From: Haemaphysalis longicornis
Taxonomy: Eukaryota; Arthropoda; Arachnida; Ixodida; Ixodidae
Direction of reading: 5' to 3'
Assembly (NCBI GenBank): GCA_013339765.2
Contig: CM023448.1
Span: 326,103,441 to 326,167,440 of the forward strand
DNA length: 64,000 nucleotides
Shown here: one piece after another, positions 54,899-64,000 of the stretch
Layout: each line of letters starts with the position of its first letter
How positions within the stretch are numbered: the stretch's first letter is position 1
Translations under genes and position numbers: made by a program
Notes under the pieces: generated by a model
What the model saw: the letters and a program-made list of their open reading frames with translations, nothing else
Told to the model about the DNA's origin: nothing
The model's database searches: none

Positions 54899-57800
54899 TA
54901 TACACACGAAGCGTTTCAAAACGTTTTAGAATACTGTACGTGTTTCTCATGAAGGTATGAGACAGTACTTTGTGGAGTGCATGCCGTTCTTGGCTTAGTC
55001 GACTGAGTGCAAGCAACATTTTCTTGTGTAAACACTACAGTGTTGTAGGACCGTGTTTTCTGAAGCAGTAAGCTAAAACTGCTCCACTTGTGCCGTTTTA
55101 TTCAGCATTGAAGTTTAGAAGCTGAAATAAAATCTGATATTTATAGACATGCAGGCTCAAGAAGCAAGCAGGAGGAAGACAGTGATGCTGTTTCTCCTGT
55201 AGCCAAGAATATTATATCAAAATGCTGAAATGTTTGCTTTCGTGGCTGGTAAAAATCCAGTCGGCCTTCACTTCACATGGTACGTAGTATGCTGTGCAAA
55301 CCACTCTATTGTAAGGCGTTATCACGTTCTGCCCGATTTAGTTTTTCCCCTGTAAGATTTGGGTGGACATGATCAACGTCACTGCTGCATATTAGATTCG
55401 GCAATTTCTGACGGTGCCGTACATGGTGCCTATCAGAGTTCAAGCAACGTGGCAGCCGTGGCGAAAAAAACATTGTGCCGCGAAAAAACATACGCCGCGA
55501 GCGACACCCGTGGCCGTATGTCTCAGTCTTCTGGTAGAATGTTTCAGACTGACATACAGCTTCGTACGGCGCACCCTCTAGGTGTTCGTACGGGGTAACT
55601 CCTGCATTCAGCCTCCCCGTCGAAAAAGTGCCTGTCTGTGCAAACAAATAAAAAGTCAGAGAGCGAAACTGGTAAGTACTGCAAAAACCACACCAGAACA
55701 CTAAATGAGTTTCCGCTGTCGTGGCCTCCTTTCCCCGGCATTGTGGCCTCCGTAGAAGGGAATTCGACGTCATCACGTCGCGAATGAGGTTTGAGCGAGA
55801 TCTTCTCATCTACCCATTAGGATTTTAGCGTGGTCACTGAATCCCTCGTCACCTATCCCCACCACACATCTTTAAAAAAAAAAGTCAGTGCGTGCACAAT
55901 AAAGTTCATTGTCTGTCACAATAAAGTTCATTGTCTGTCTGTCTGTCAGTGCGTGCTGCCGAGGGAACTATCCTAACGGGCCTTGGTGAGAAGGCATGGC
56001 GGCGGCTGCAGATTCACGCATATTTTTACTGCGCGGCACCTCTAAAGATAGATCGCCCTGAAACTCCCAAAACAACGCTAAGCGCTCTAAAACCAGTCGC
56101 TCGCGAAAGCGCGCGGTTACGATGGCTCGAGGTCGGACACAACGGCGGGTCGAAAGGGCTGTTGCTCATCCGCGCGTCCATGACATTTGGGTCACTTGGA
56201 AATGTACCCCGGTCCTTTTGTCACCGTTTGGGCCAAGCTAGTGCCGATCAACTCCGCACGAGCCAAGCAGTGGTTGCACTCGACCCGACCCTTCCGCCCG
56301 GAGAGGAGCGGGCGCCGAAAACAAAGGCCGGGGTAACTGCCGAGGTCAGGGCGGTATTGAGCCGCTGGCGGGACATAAACGACGTCTGGACGGTGGCCGT
56401 AATATCGGCGGCCCGCTGCACGCGGCGGGAGCGGTCGTTTGGCGATCTCTTGGCTGTAAAAAGAAAACAAAGAGGTGCGTTTATAGATTTCTGTGCTTCC
56501 GGGACGTGTAGACTCCTAAAGTCGAGACTCTCCTTTTCCCCAGGAAACAAGTGATTGTAGAAATGAAGCACCGGGATTAGTAAGCCACTTTCCCCCTTTT
56601 AGCATTGTGTTTAGAGATAACTTCAGTGCACCCCCCACCCCCTCAAAAAAAAGAACGCGCGCTGCTCAGTCCTAATCCTTTTAATATGTACACTGATTAT
56701 CATTACCTCCCAGCCACAACTTGTCCCTTCCGTTTTCGTTCTGCGACCATGGAGGGCCATCATCATCGCGATTTATTCGTTTCAGATGTGCTGCAGCCCA
56801 TCTAGCTTTCGTTTGGCCTCTGCGGATCGTGTGGCAGACGTCTCGAAAATGGGCCACACAACTGCGTGGTATATTGAGACCTAGCTACATGGGTTAGGTG
56901 GGAGACAACGTTTTGTGGATTGAGGGAATAATCCAACCTGTTAAAAGAGGCGGTTGTAACTGTCAAGCCGGTCGTTTACGTAGTCTCCGTGAAATCAGCA
57001 ATGCTCTGCGGATGCCGCTGCCGGTTGCTGATTGTCCATTCTGGCACATCAAACAGGGCAGGTGTCGGTAGGGTAGGTAACGCGCCGGCATGAGCGAAGC
57101 TCCAGGGAGGTGCCCTTGCATGAGGTGCGTTGGATGAAACCGGACCTCCACCACTTGGGAGGCCAGACAGGGAGGCTGGCCGGGCGGGAGGTGTTTATTC
57201 AGCGAGCGGCCGCCCGCGGCAAGAGGACGTCTGCGCTACATGGAAACGAAAAGGCGCGGCGAAGGTGTAGGCACCTGTGGAATTGAGCACACCATACGGG
57301 TGCATGTACCCAGCAATGTCTTCATCAAACGCGTACAAAATTTTTGCCCCCTCGGTAAAGACATCGGTCGCCACGGGCTGGCCTCAATCAGGACACTTTT
57401 GTGTGTATGTAGGCACAATTCGCCCTAAACTATACGCCGACTAAGGGGGTATGAGTGCGAGGTTTTACATAGCCTCGCGAGGATTTTACGAGGTTTTACA
57501 CGGCATTTATGTGTGACCGTTTTAATATGAAATCGCTATCGTGAATTCTACGCCATTTATAAGGGGGAGGGGTACACGTATTTTTTACTACGATGTGGGA
57601 TTTGATGTTTCAGGCGTTGATGTTTCAGGCCTCATGAGATTTGTGCGTATATCTTCCCCACAGGTTTACCTTTCGTTGTGTTAATTTTATTACACATCTG
57701 GCCGGTTACAATATGACGCATTTCGTGCGCTTTTTGTAGTCATGCATGAGGAGCGACCCCGAATTTTCACCTGCCCAACACTAGTTTTCGCCCCCCCCCC

Positions 57801-58813
57801 CCCCCCCCCTCCTCCATTGCATCGCTCTAGGTAGGGCCCGCCCTGCCCAACGTGACCCGTGCGTGCACAACGTAGTGAGAACTCGGATGGAAGCGCAGCG
57901 CGGCGGCTCGCCAGGACTGGCCAGGCAGGAAGCGCAGGAAGGGGCAATCGGCGAGCCTCTCCTCTCGGCGGCGGCCGCCTGATCGTGCATCTCCCGAGCG
58001 GCATGCCAATCAGTCCACGACGGGACGAGCAGATCGTAGCCGAAATGGAGCTTTCACGCCGCGCCGCCTCTGCGTACTCGCCGCAACCCTCACCTTGAAT
58101 GGCACGCCGCACCGCTTGCGATGGGGCACTGCATACGTCTTTCGCTTCCTACCGATAACCATCTCGCGCGGGCCTTCGTGAGAGCCGCCATTCTCGCCGC
58201 CAGTGTGTACACATCCCCCGCTCTAATTTCTGCTCTCTCCGCCGAGATGGGCTCGCTATCGGCGCCAAGCATCGTGTCCGAGCGCGGCCGCAATCCGGCT
58301 GCTGCAGTGCCCGATCGAACCGCGAACACGCGCGCACCGCACTGGGAGGCGCAAGCTCCATTAATCGTACGCGCCGGGGCCTAGATTCGTTGAAAGACCG
58401 ATGAGCCCCGATCGGGAGCGGGCCGAATGTCGACTTGCACTGTACACACGCTCGCCGCCGCCGCCGCGCAGCCAATTTCGAGCGGCCGCGCCACATCGCA
58501 CCACCGCCTCGATCGCTGCTGCTTTGGCAGTACGGCAGCGCCGACGACGACGGCGACGCGCAGTCGTAGGCGCTGGAGCAGATTGGAAACGCCGTGCAGA
58601 GCATCGGCGGGGAACTTCTTATCTCGAATCGGCAATTAAACCGTGATCGGTGCCATGAAAGCAAGGGGGGCAGGAAAGCAACGTTTAATACGTGAATTAG
58701 ATGCCACACGAAATTGAATTATGGGCCCCGTTATGGGCTGCGATAGCCTACTTCGATCTCCCTCTTTCCCCCCTTTTTGTTACTTGCGAAATGCGGCAAC
58801 GATAAAAACGGAG
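54899..58813. other. No gene recognised; GC-rich 57830-58640
   Basis: Overlapping frames at 55306-55809 (minus) and 55931-56554 (plus, 207 codons) lack recognisable domains. A 22-bp tandem duplication (CACAATAAAGTTCATTGTCT, with an AATAAA) lies at about 55897-55940. A C-homopolymer of about 20 lies near 57791-57810. From about 57830 to 58640 the sequence is GC- and CpG-rich with open frames on both strands, as expected for a CpG island or by chance. No gene can be claimed. Confidence 0.35.
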
Positions 58814-58983
58814 AACATCTTGAAGTGCAGAGGTGCGCTGCCTGACACGAAACGTAGAACAGGGTGAATAACACAAAAACAGACAAGGTGAGGCGCAATC
58901 CTTGCGCCTCTTGTCTGTTTTTGTGTTATTCACCCTGTTCTACGTTTCGTGTCAGTCAGCGCACCTCTGCACTTCAAGATGTT
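58814..58983. repeat. Near-perfect 170-bp palindrome
   Basis: Arms of about 84 bp (58814-58897 and 58900-58983) are nearly identical in inverted orientation. The outer ends read AACATCTTGAAGTGCAGAGG and the centre GCGCAA/TTGCGC. The direct repeat AAAAACGGAGAA flanks the region (58804-58815 and 59016-59027), which could be a target-site duplication. The matching 61-codon frames on both strands, beginning MNNTKTDK, reflect the palindrome, not genes. Confidence 0.85.
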
Positions 58984-59230
58984 AAAACACCAACTAGCCC
59001 ACTCCCAAGCCTTGAAAAACGGAGAAATAAATTTCTAGGTGGCTTGTAGCGTTGCCGTTGCTTTTCAGTCGCAACAACGAGCGGTGGCACAAATAGACAA
59101 AAATAGGGCGCGGTCCACAGATAGAAACGCTCAGCTGCCAACGTAGTGCTGACTCCATGGCCGCCGCGACGTCAGTGCTCGAGGTCAGCACGATACACTC
59201 AAACCAGCGTGCACGAGAACGCCGCTCACA

Positions 59231-59467
59231 AGAGAGTTTTAGCATAGCGACTACCGTACGTTACGCTATGGTCTGCGGGTAGCGGGACCCGACGTCGCAT
59301 GCACGCGTGGTCACGGCCAGGAGGGCCACCCCTCACCGGAACGAATGCACAGGCTCGTGGAGGCGGGCCATTCGTCCCCGCGGAATTAATGCGCTCCTGG
59401 CCAATCGAGTCCCGGTACCCGGTGACCGTAGCGTAGCGTACGCTAGCTGCTATGCTGAAACTCCCTA
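59231..59467. mobile_element. MITE-like fold-back element
   Basis: The left end (AGTTTTAGCATAGCGACTA and on) and the reverse complement of the right end (AGTTTCAGCATAGCAGCTA and on) pair over about 55 bp, including GTACGYTACGCTAYGGT and CGGGACYCG. Length is about 237 bp with no ORF. A clear target duplication was not found. Confidence 0.65.
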
Positions 59468-61560
59468 ATGACTTATTACCGCCTTATCCAGCCGTGCATG
59501 CATGTGCACTAAGCTCTGATTTGTCGCTGTCACTCATGTGATGCGGCTCTACGCGGCAGCAAGCACCTGAGTATTTTCATGTAGGAACAGTGCCTTGAAC
59601 CAGGATAGCAAGTAATAACAATGTTCTAATTCCCGCGAACTTAGATATGCCATCGGTCTGCATATTTGCATTTTGAAGGATTTTTTTTATAAAAAGGCAA
59701 GCGGGTGCAAAAGCTGCAGCATTTTTATTCTGCCTGATGCTGTCTTGTTTCGGCTTTAGAAAACCGTCCAGAAAGTTCCCCGCCTGAGCATCACAGCAAC
59801 ACCAATTTACACATCAAGGATGCTGCTGGAGCCCTTTTTTGCTACCGAAGAGTACACGTGCTCGTCGGCGCCCTTCCGTCAATAGCAACTGGCCGTGGTT
59901 GCCAGAAAACATAGACGCTGACGCCTAGAAACAGGAAGCCATCTAGGTATCTCCATCAGGACCGAGTCGATGCCGAAATGGCGTTCTCGAAGGGCAATGA
60001 TCAACAGATATCATCGAGAGCCATTTTCTAATACGGCCAATCATTTTGCGAACAATATAAAAGGCAAGTACGAACAGCTGCACTATTTACCACTTTTCCT
60101 TTTTGATGGTGCTAACACAAGTGACGCTGCCATGCCAGCCCACAGTTCTTGCATGGCGCGATCGACGGGAGTATCGAAACCCAAACGGACACCACAGGAA
60201 GTAAGCTTCGAGTATTGTGGTGCCTCTCTAACGCGGACTCGCTTGAACACTGTATGAAAAACAGTCATTGAGGTAACTTATTTCATCTTAATATAACTTT
60301 CTGCAGGTGCAGCCGCCATGGGATTGCTACATAAGGCCACGACTTCATTCACCCAGCCAGACTGATGCCAAGTTGTTGGTCCCAGCCGGATGTCATGACA
60401 GTTTCTTTTCAAAATTTATCATCGCTGTCTACCTGCGGTTTAGTATACCTTTCTGGTACCAAAATGGGAATAAATCTATGGGGAGAAAAGGTCCGGGCGT
60501 TGTGTGATATCTGCACACATTTTCCTGTTTTTTAGGCTACCAACCAGAGGCCATCGCTATACAGCGGCCTCCTCTTTCTCAACATCCTCGTTCGTGAAGT
60601 TTAAATGTTGCGAGCAAGGCGTGATATTATTTATTTTGGTTTCCATGCAGCGTTCTTCATCTGCTTAATAGTTGGACAGAACTTGCTGCACAAACCGCTA
60701 CTGTCGGTAATCGCGGCTCTTCTCAGTGCGACGTTTTCTTCGTCATCGATGGCTGTCCAGGGCTGCATGAAATTTGACATAACCGTGGCTCCTGTGGTCA
60801 TCAATCAAGCTTTGCTGAAATTGCTGAAAAACTTCCCGAACGATAGCTTCCGGTCGGTCCTTGTGGGCTATAACAGGCCGCTGTTGAAGTGATGTACGTA
60901 CGTGAGGGCCCAATCTATCTTGACGGCCTTTGAAACCAGCCATCTCGCACGACAATTTGACGCTGAGACGGGTTGTAGTTTCGGCACCAAAGCTATTTGT
61001 TCTCGTTAAAGCGATGCATATAAGGTAGTATAGAAGTTTAGGTAACTTTAGTTGGAGCATGTTTGTGAGGTAACAGCGCACAGTATGCATAGAACCAGAA
61101 GCTGCACCCACTTTTCTGCTAGCCGCATAAGGAGCCCCTGAAGCGAGTAAAACGTTTAAGCCTTTCTGTGACCCCTAGAAAACGCACAACGAAGCCACAA
61201 GGCGATGTGTAATGGCGGCGCGAGTCGGGGATAGGGTCTCCTTTTTCTCTGCACAAGTTTATCGGCGGTGCACGGAACAGCGCGCAAGAAAGATTTATGG
61301 TGCCCTCGTGATTCACAAAGTATAACTTCGTAGGTAAAACTGCCCGAAAAGAGCCGTGGAACACTTTTTTGAGAATCTTGAACGCTGTTCGGATGTGATA
61401 AATAAACGCCGTGCAGTCGTCGGTATCTGTCACCGCGAAACATCCGAGCCAAGTATTACGGCTCTCACGCAGAGCAAAAAACTGGTAAATTGAATGGGGA
61501 TATCGCGGACATTTTTTCGACATTCTTCCAATTCTGGGCAGCCACTGTTGCCAAGAGAGG
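59468..61560. other. No gene recognised
   Basis: The frame 60605-60892 (95 codons) has a hydrophobic N-terminus, but no family was recognised. Frames at 60743-61523 (minus) are unassigned. Splice-like CAG or TTTTAG sites near 60305, 60534 and 60649 do not bound a recognisable exon. Confidence 0.4.
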
Positions 61561-61589
61561 GAGGGAGGGGGAAGAAAAAGAGAAAGAAA

Positions 61590-61625
<36 letters not shown>

Positions 61626-62140
61626 AAAAGAAAGAAAGAAAGAAAAGTAAAGACCGAAAGTAATTCAGTAAAGAGAGAAGGAACGAACAAAATTAAGAAT
61701 AGGGCAGGCAGGGAGGTCAACCAGACTAACTCGGTTGGCTGCTCTACGGGTGGTAAAGGAGTGAGGGGTTCAAAGGACAGGAATATTCATTTTAAAAATA
61801 TAAGAAAATGGAGATACGAAAAGTGAACAAAAATTAAAATTAAAATAAACAAGTAATGCGCTCTACACATAAAGAAAAACGAATCCAGCCAAACCACAGT
61901 GGTCCGCGCAAATATCAGAGCCCTTGACTAGGGCCAATTGTCTTGAGAAAGTGAAGAAGTCCTTTCGTCGCATTCTGGAGTAGTGATGGTTGTGGCTGAG
62001 AACCTAATTAGTCCGTTCAGTGAACGGTCGGTCATACAGTCTGCAAAAAGCGGGAGGACAGTGCGTGCAGCTCAGTTGTGAAGCGGGTGCAGACACAACA
62101 GAGGTGCTCGACTGTTGAGGAATGCACCGACAAAAGTATT
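61560..62140 (-). mobile_element. I-group LINE 3' end with CTTT tail
   Basis: Minus-strand blocks STVEHLCCVCTRFTTELHAL (about 62116-62055) and SQPQPSLLQNATKGLLHFL (about 62000-61940) end with a stop at about 61915. They correspond to the zinc-knuckle and C-terminal end of I-group ORF2. A frameshift lies between them. The 3' UTR runs to the GAAA/CTTT microsatellite (61575-61650), likely the expanded tail. Confidence 0.72.
61575..61650 (+). repeat. GAAA microsatellite
   Basis: GAAA and GAAAAA units. The Lys/Glu-rich or Ser/Phe-rich frames here are artefacts. Confidence 0.9.
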
Positions 62141-62700
62141 CTCGCTGCTAATAGATGGAGTTCGATAGCAGTAATACAAAAGGACATTACATTCCAAACT
62201 TTCCACGCGTTGATCTTAATTATCCTCGATTCTTTTTTGTTTGGTTGTTTCCAGTGGTGGTTTATTTGTGTATTGCGTAGAATGTTTACTCACCCTTACA
62301 ATCTCTTTATTACATTGTGTTTTATTAACAAGAAAAAGAATGCTGGAAAGATTGACGCAAGGCGAGCCTATTTCATCCAACTCATCCAATGAACAGAACA
62401 AGCAGATAACGAATCCCCATACGCCGGGAAAACTCATAAAGTCGCCACACAGAGCACGCAGGCGCACCAAGTGAACGCACTGCCCCCAAACGGCCTTTAT
62501 AAGCACGAGATAACCTGACGGAAGCAGACAACACCGAAAAATAAGGACGCACGCCATAGCATACTGTCACATAGATCCGAAAGTACGCGACGCGAAGCTT
62601 TGATTCAAACTACACCCAAAAGCGACTAAGTTCATCGAACAGATAGGCGAAGGACAGGAAGAAACATTTGGTCAATGAACCGCGGGCAAACAGCAACGGG

Positions 62701-62930
62701 ACCTGCCGGTGTCGCAGTAGCTAAGACGTAGTGCTGCTAAGCCCAAGGAGGAGCGTTCGATTCTGGTTGCGGCGACCGTTTTTCTGACGGAGACCAAAAA
62801 CGGAAACGGCGTTGTGTCGAGATATCGGCACACGTTTAAGATGGTTTTCTTTCATCCCTAGTCTTCCACTGCGGCGACCCTCACAGCCCAGGTGTGCAGC
62901 TCCGGCGTGCCACACCACCAAACTGCGTGT
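62701..62930 (+). mobile_element. Diverged Ruka-like SINE, copy 7
   Basis: Head CCGGTGTCGCAGTAGCTAAG, B box GCGTTCGATTCTGG, body with CGGAGACCAAAAACGG, CGGCACACGTTTAAGATGG and TTCCACTGCGGCG. It is the most diverged copy in the window, with no CAAT tail left. Confidence 0.65.
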
Positions 62931-63179
62931 TCAGAATGACGTCCAAACTCTGACAGATGGCAGCACGGTTGCATGAGGCCTTACAAATTCAGGCCCAGTG
63001 CAGGCTAGCAATGTATGAAAAGAAACGCCTCTCTCTATAGAACGGCGACAAAGGAAAACACTGCTTCAATAAATGTAAACAATTAATTGATAACATATGT
63101 CAATAACATTTCTCAATTACTTTACCAACCTCCGCCCTCCAAGTCTCGCTCATCACTCATGTATTATTAGTGTTTCATT

Positions 63180-63330
63180 AGGCTTTTTATATTATATTAG
63201 GCCTTTTTTATTTATATTTTTTTATTTTATTTACATTAGGCTTTTTATTTATTTATATTTATTTATATTTATATTTATATTTATTTATTTATTTATTTAT
63301 ATATTTATTTATATTAGGCCTTTTATCGAA
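63180..63330 (+). repeat. TTTA microsatellite
   Basis: Imperfect TTTA/TTTATA repeats with several TTAGGCCTTTT-type interruptions, which suggest that a small unit was itself duplicated. Confidence 0.9.
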
Positions 63331-63408
63331 TTCGTTCTTATATATAACCGATTGCAATACAGCCGCACATTGTTTGCAGTACCTGTACCCACCTTTCCAG
63401 TATTTCTG

Positions 63409-63637
63409 TAGTTCATACCACAAGCTGCATGCAGCACTGTGGAGGACTGAGGGCGCTTAACTCACTGCGAAGGAAAGCGAGAATAGGCGCCGGGGCCTTG
63501 CGGTTCCCCCTGCCGAGAGGGGAGACTGAAAGGTCCTTTTAAAACCCCCTTACCGGTGAGTTAGGCGCCCTCAGTGGATGCTCTATTGACAACAATGTAG
63601 CCTCCACAGTGCTGCATGCAGCTTGTGGTATGAACTA
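63409..63637. mobile_element. MITE-like element with 37-bp perfect inverted ends
   Basis: 63409-63445 and 63601-63637 are perfect inverted repeats (outer part GTTCATACCACAAGC). Further inner pairing joins CTGAGGGCGC-TAACTCAC blocks (63448-63466 and 63564-63582). TA occurs at both outer ends, so the element proper may be 63411-63635 (225 bp) with a TA duplication as in Tc1/mariner MITEs. No ORF. Confidence 0.75.
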
Positions 63638-64000
63638 TACGTCAGCAGTTACAGGTAGAGGGCTGCTGAAGAACTTAAACAACCTGCGGATCTTTAACCC
63701 TTTCCGGGACAATGAAATTCCTCTACGTCCCCTGGGAACACCCTGAAAATGGTCAATGACGTACATAACGTCACCGCTTGTATGTTTAAAAAGCGCGCCT
63801 TTTCGATCATTTTTCTCTTATCATGTGCTGCAACACTGCAAAAATATGTTTTTTTTTTTCGCCGATCGTGGAGTTTCAGGTTAATGTGCGAAACTCTATG
63901 GCGCCAATGGGTCTTCTCTTCTTTTTTTATGCTTTACTACAGCGGGGCGCCGGCTAACGCTTGCACATCCGGTCACGCGCGTGCGTTCAGCGGCTAGTTT

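Noticed and set aside
55306..55809. 167-codon minus-strand frame
   Set aside because: No similarity recognised, and it contains short internal duplications of non-coding character.
56000..56554. 207-codon frame 55931-56554 as a host gene
   Set aside because: No recognisable domain, starts in GTCTGTCTGT repeat sequence, and has overlapping antisense frames of similar quality.
58149..58709. 186-codon minus-strand frame in the GC-rich block
   Set aside because: GC-rich DNA is open by chance in several frames on both strands. No domain or start context supports it.
60605..60892. Small membrane or secreted protein
   Set aside because: The hydrophobic N-terminus alone is not enough, and no family or expression signal was seen.

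Overview
This window looks like repeat-dense nuclear DNA from a hard tick (Ixodidae). The main clue is a recurring tRNA-derived SINE with a CAAT tail that resembles the tick SINE Ruka. It sits with several non-LTR retrotransposon lineages, DNA transposon remnants, long microsatellites and many A/T homopolymers, all as expected in a large arthropod genome. I see no operon-like gene order and no convincing complete host protein-coding gene. Most open frames are antisense shadows of transposons or translated simple repeats. The only likely functional genes I can support are tRNA-Ala(UGC) genes.

Layout. 0.5-3.0 kb: two RTE-like LINE 3' ends in opposite orientation and a broken RNase H domain. 5.7-15.7 kb: a tRNA-Ala array with a 152-bp period, split by about 9.4 kb that holds two copies of an L1/Tx1-like LINE. 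The longer LINE copy is interrupted by a 2.18-kb DNA transposon. 15.7-16.2 kb and 23.4-25.9 kb: 3' ends of one RNase H-bearing (I-group) LINE family on the minus strand. 16.5-18.0 kb: a CR1-like reverse transcriptase with a single in-frame stop. 18.6-19.6 kb: a head-to-head pair of tRNA-derived repeats forming a large palindrome. 19.9-21.1 kb: a putative TIR element. 21.1-22.4 kb: LINE and Ty3/gypsy fragments. 27.8-28.4 kb: a deleted pogo-like element. 29.2-30.0 kb: a long TATG microsatellite holding a LINE fragment. 33.6-35.4 kb: a dispersed repeat and another RNase H LINE. 36.1-37.8 kb: a pogo/Tigger-like element containing a small STPR-repeat ORF. 38.7 kb: a broken THAP domain. 40.8-42.3 kb: an L2/Rex1-like LINE hit by a SINE. 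52.9-54.9 kb: a hAT-type element with a perfect 8-bp duplication. 58.8, 59.2 and 63.4 kb: three fold-back elements. 61.6-62.1 kb: one more I-group LINE 3' end.

Nothing here works together as a pathway. What can be read is a history of insertions, and several target-site duplications let individual events be ordered. All assignments come from motif recognition and hand alignment; no database search was run.
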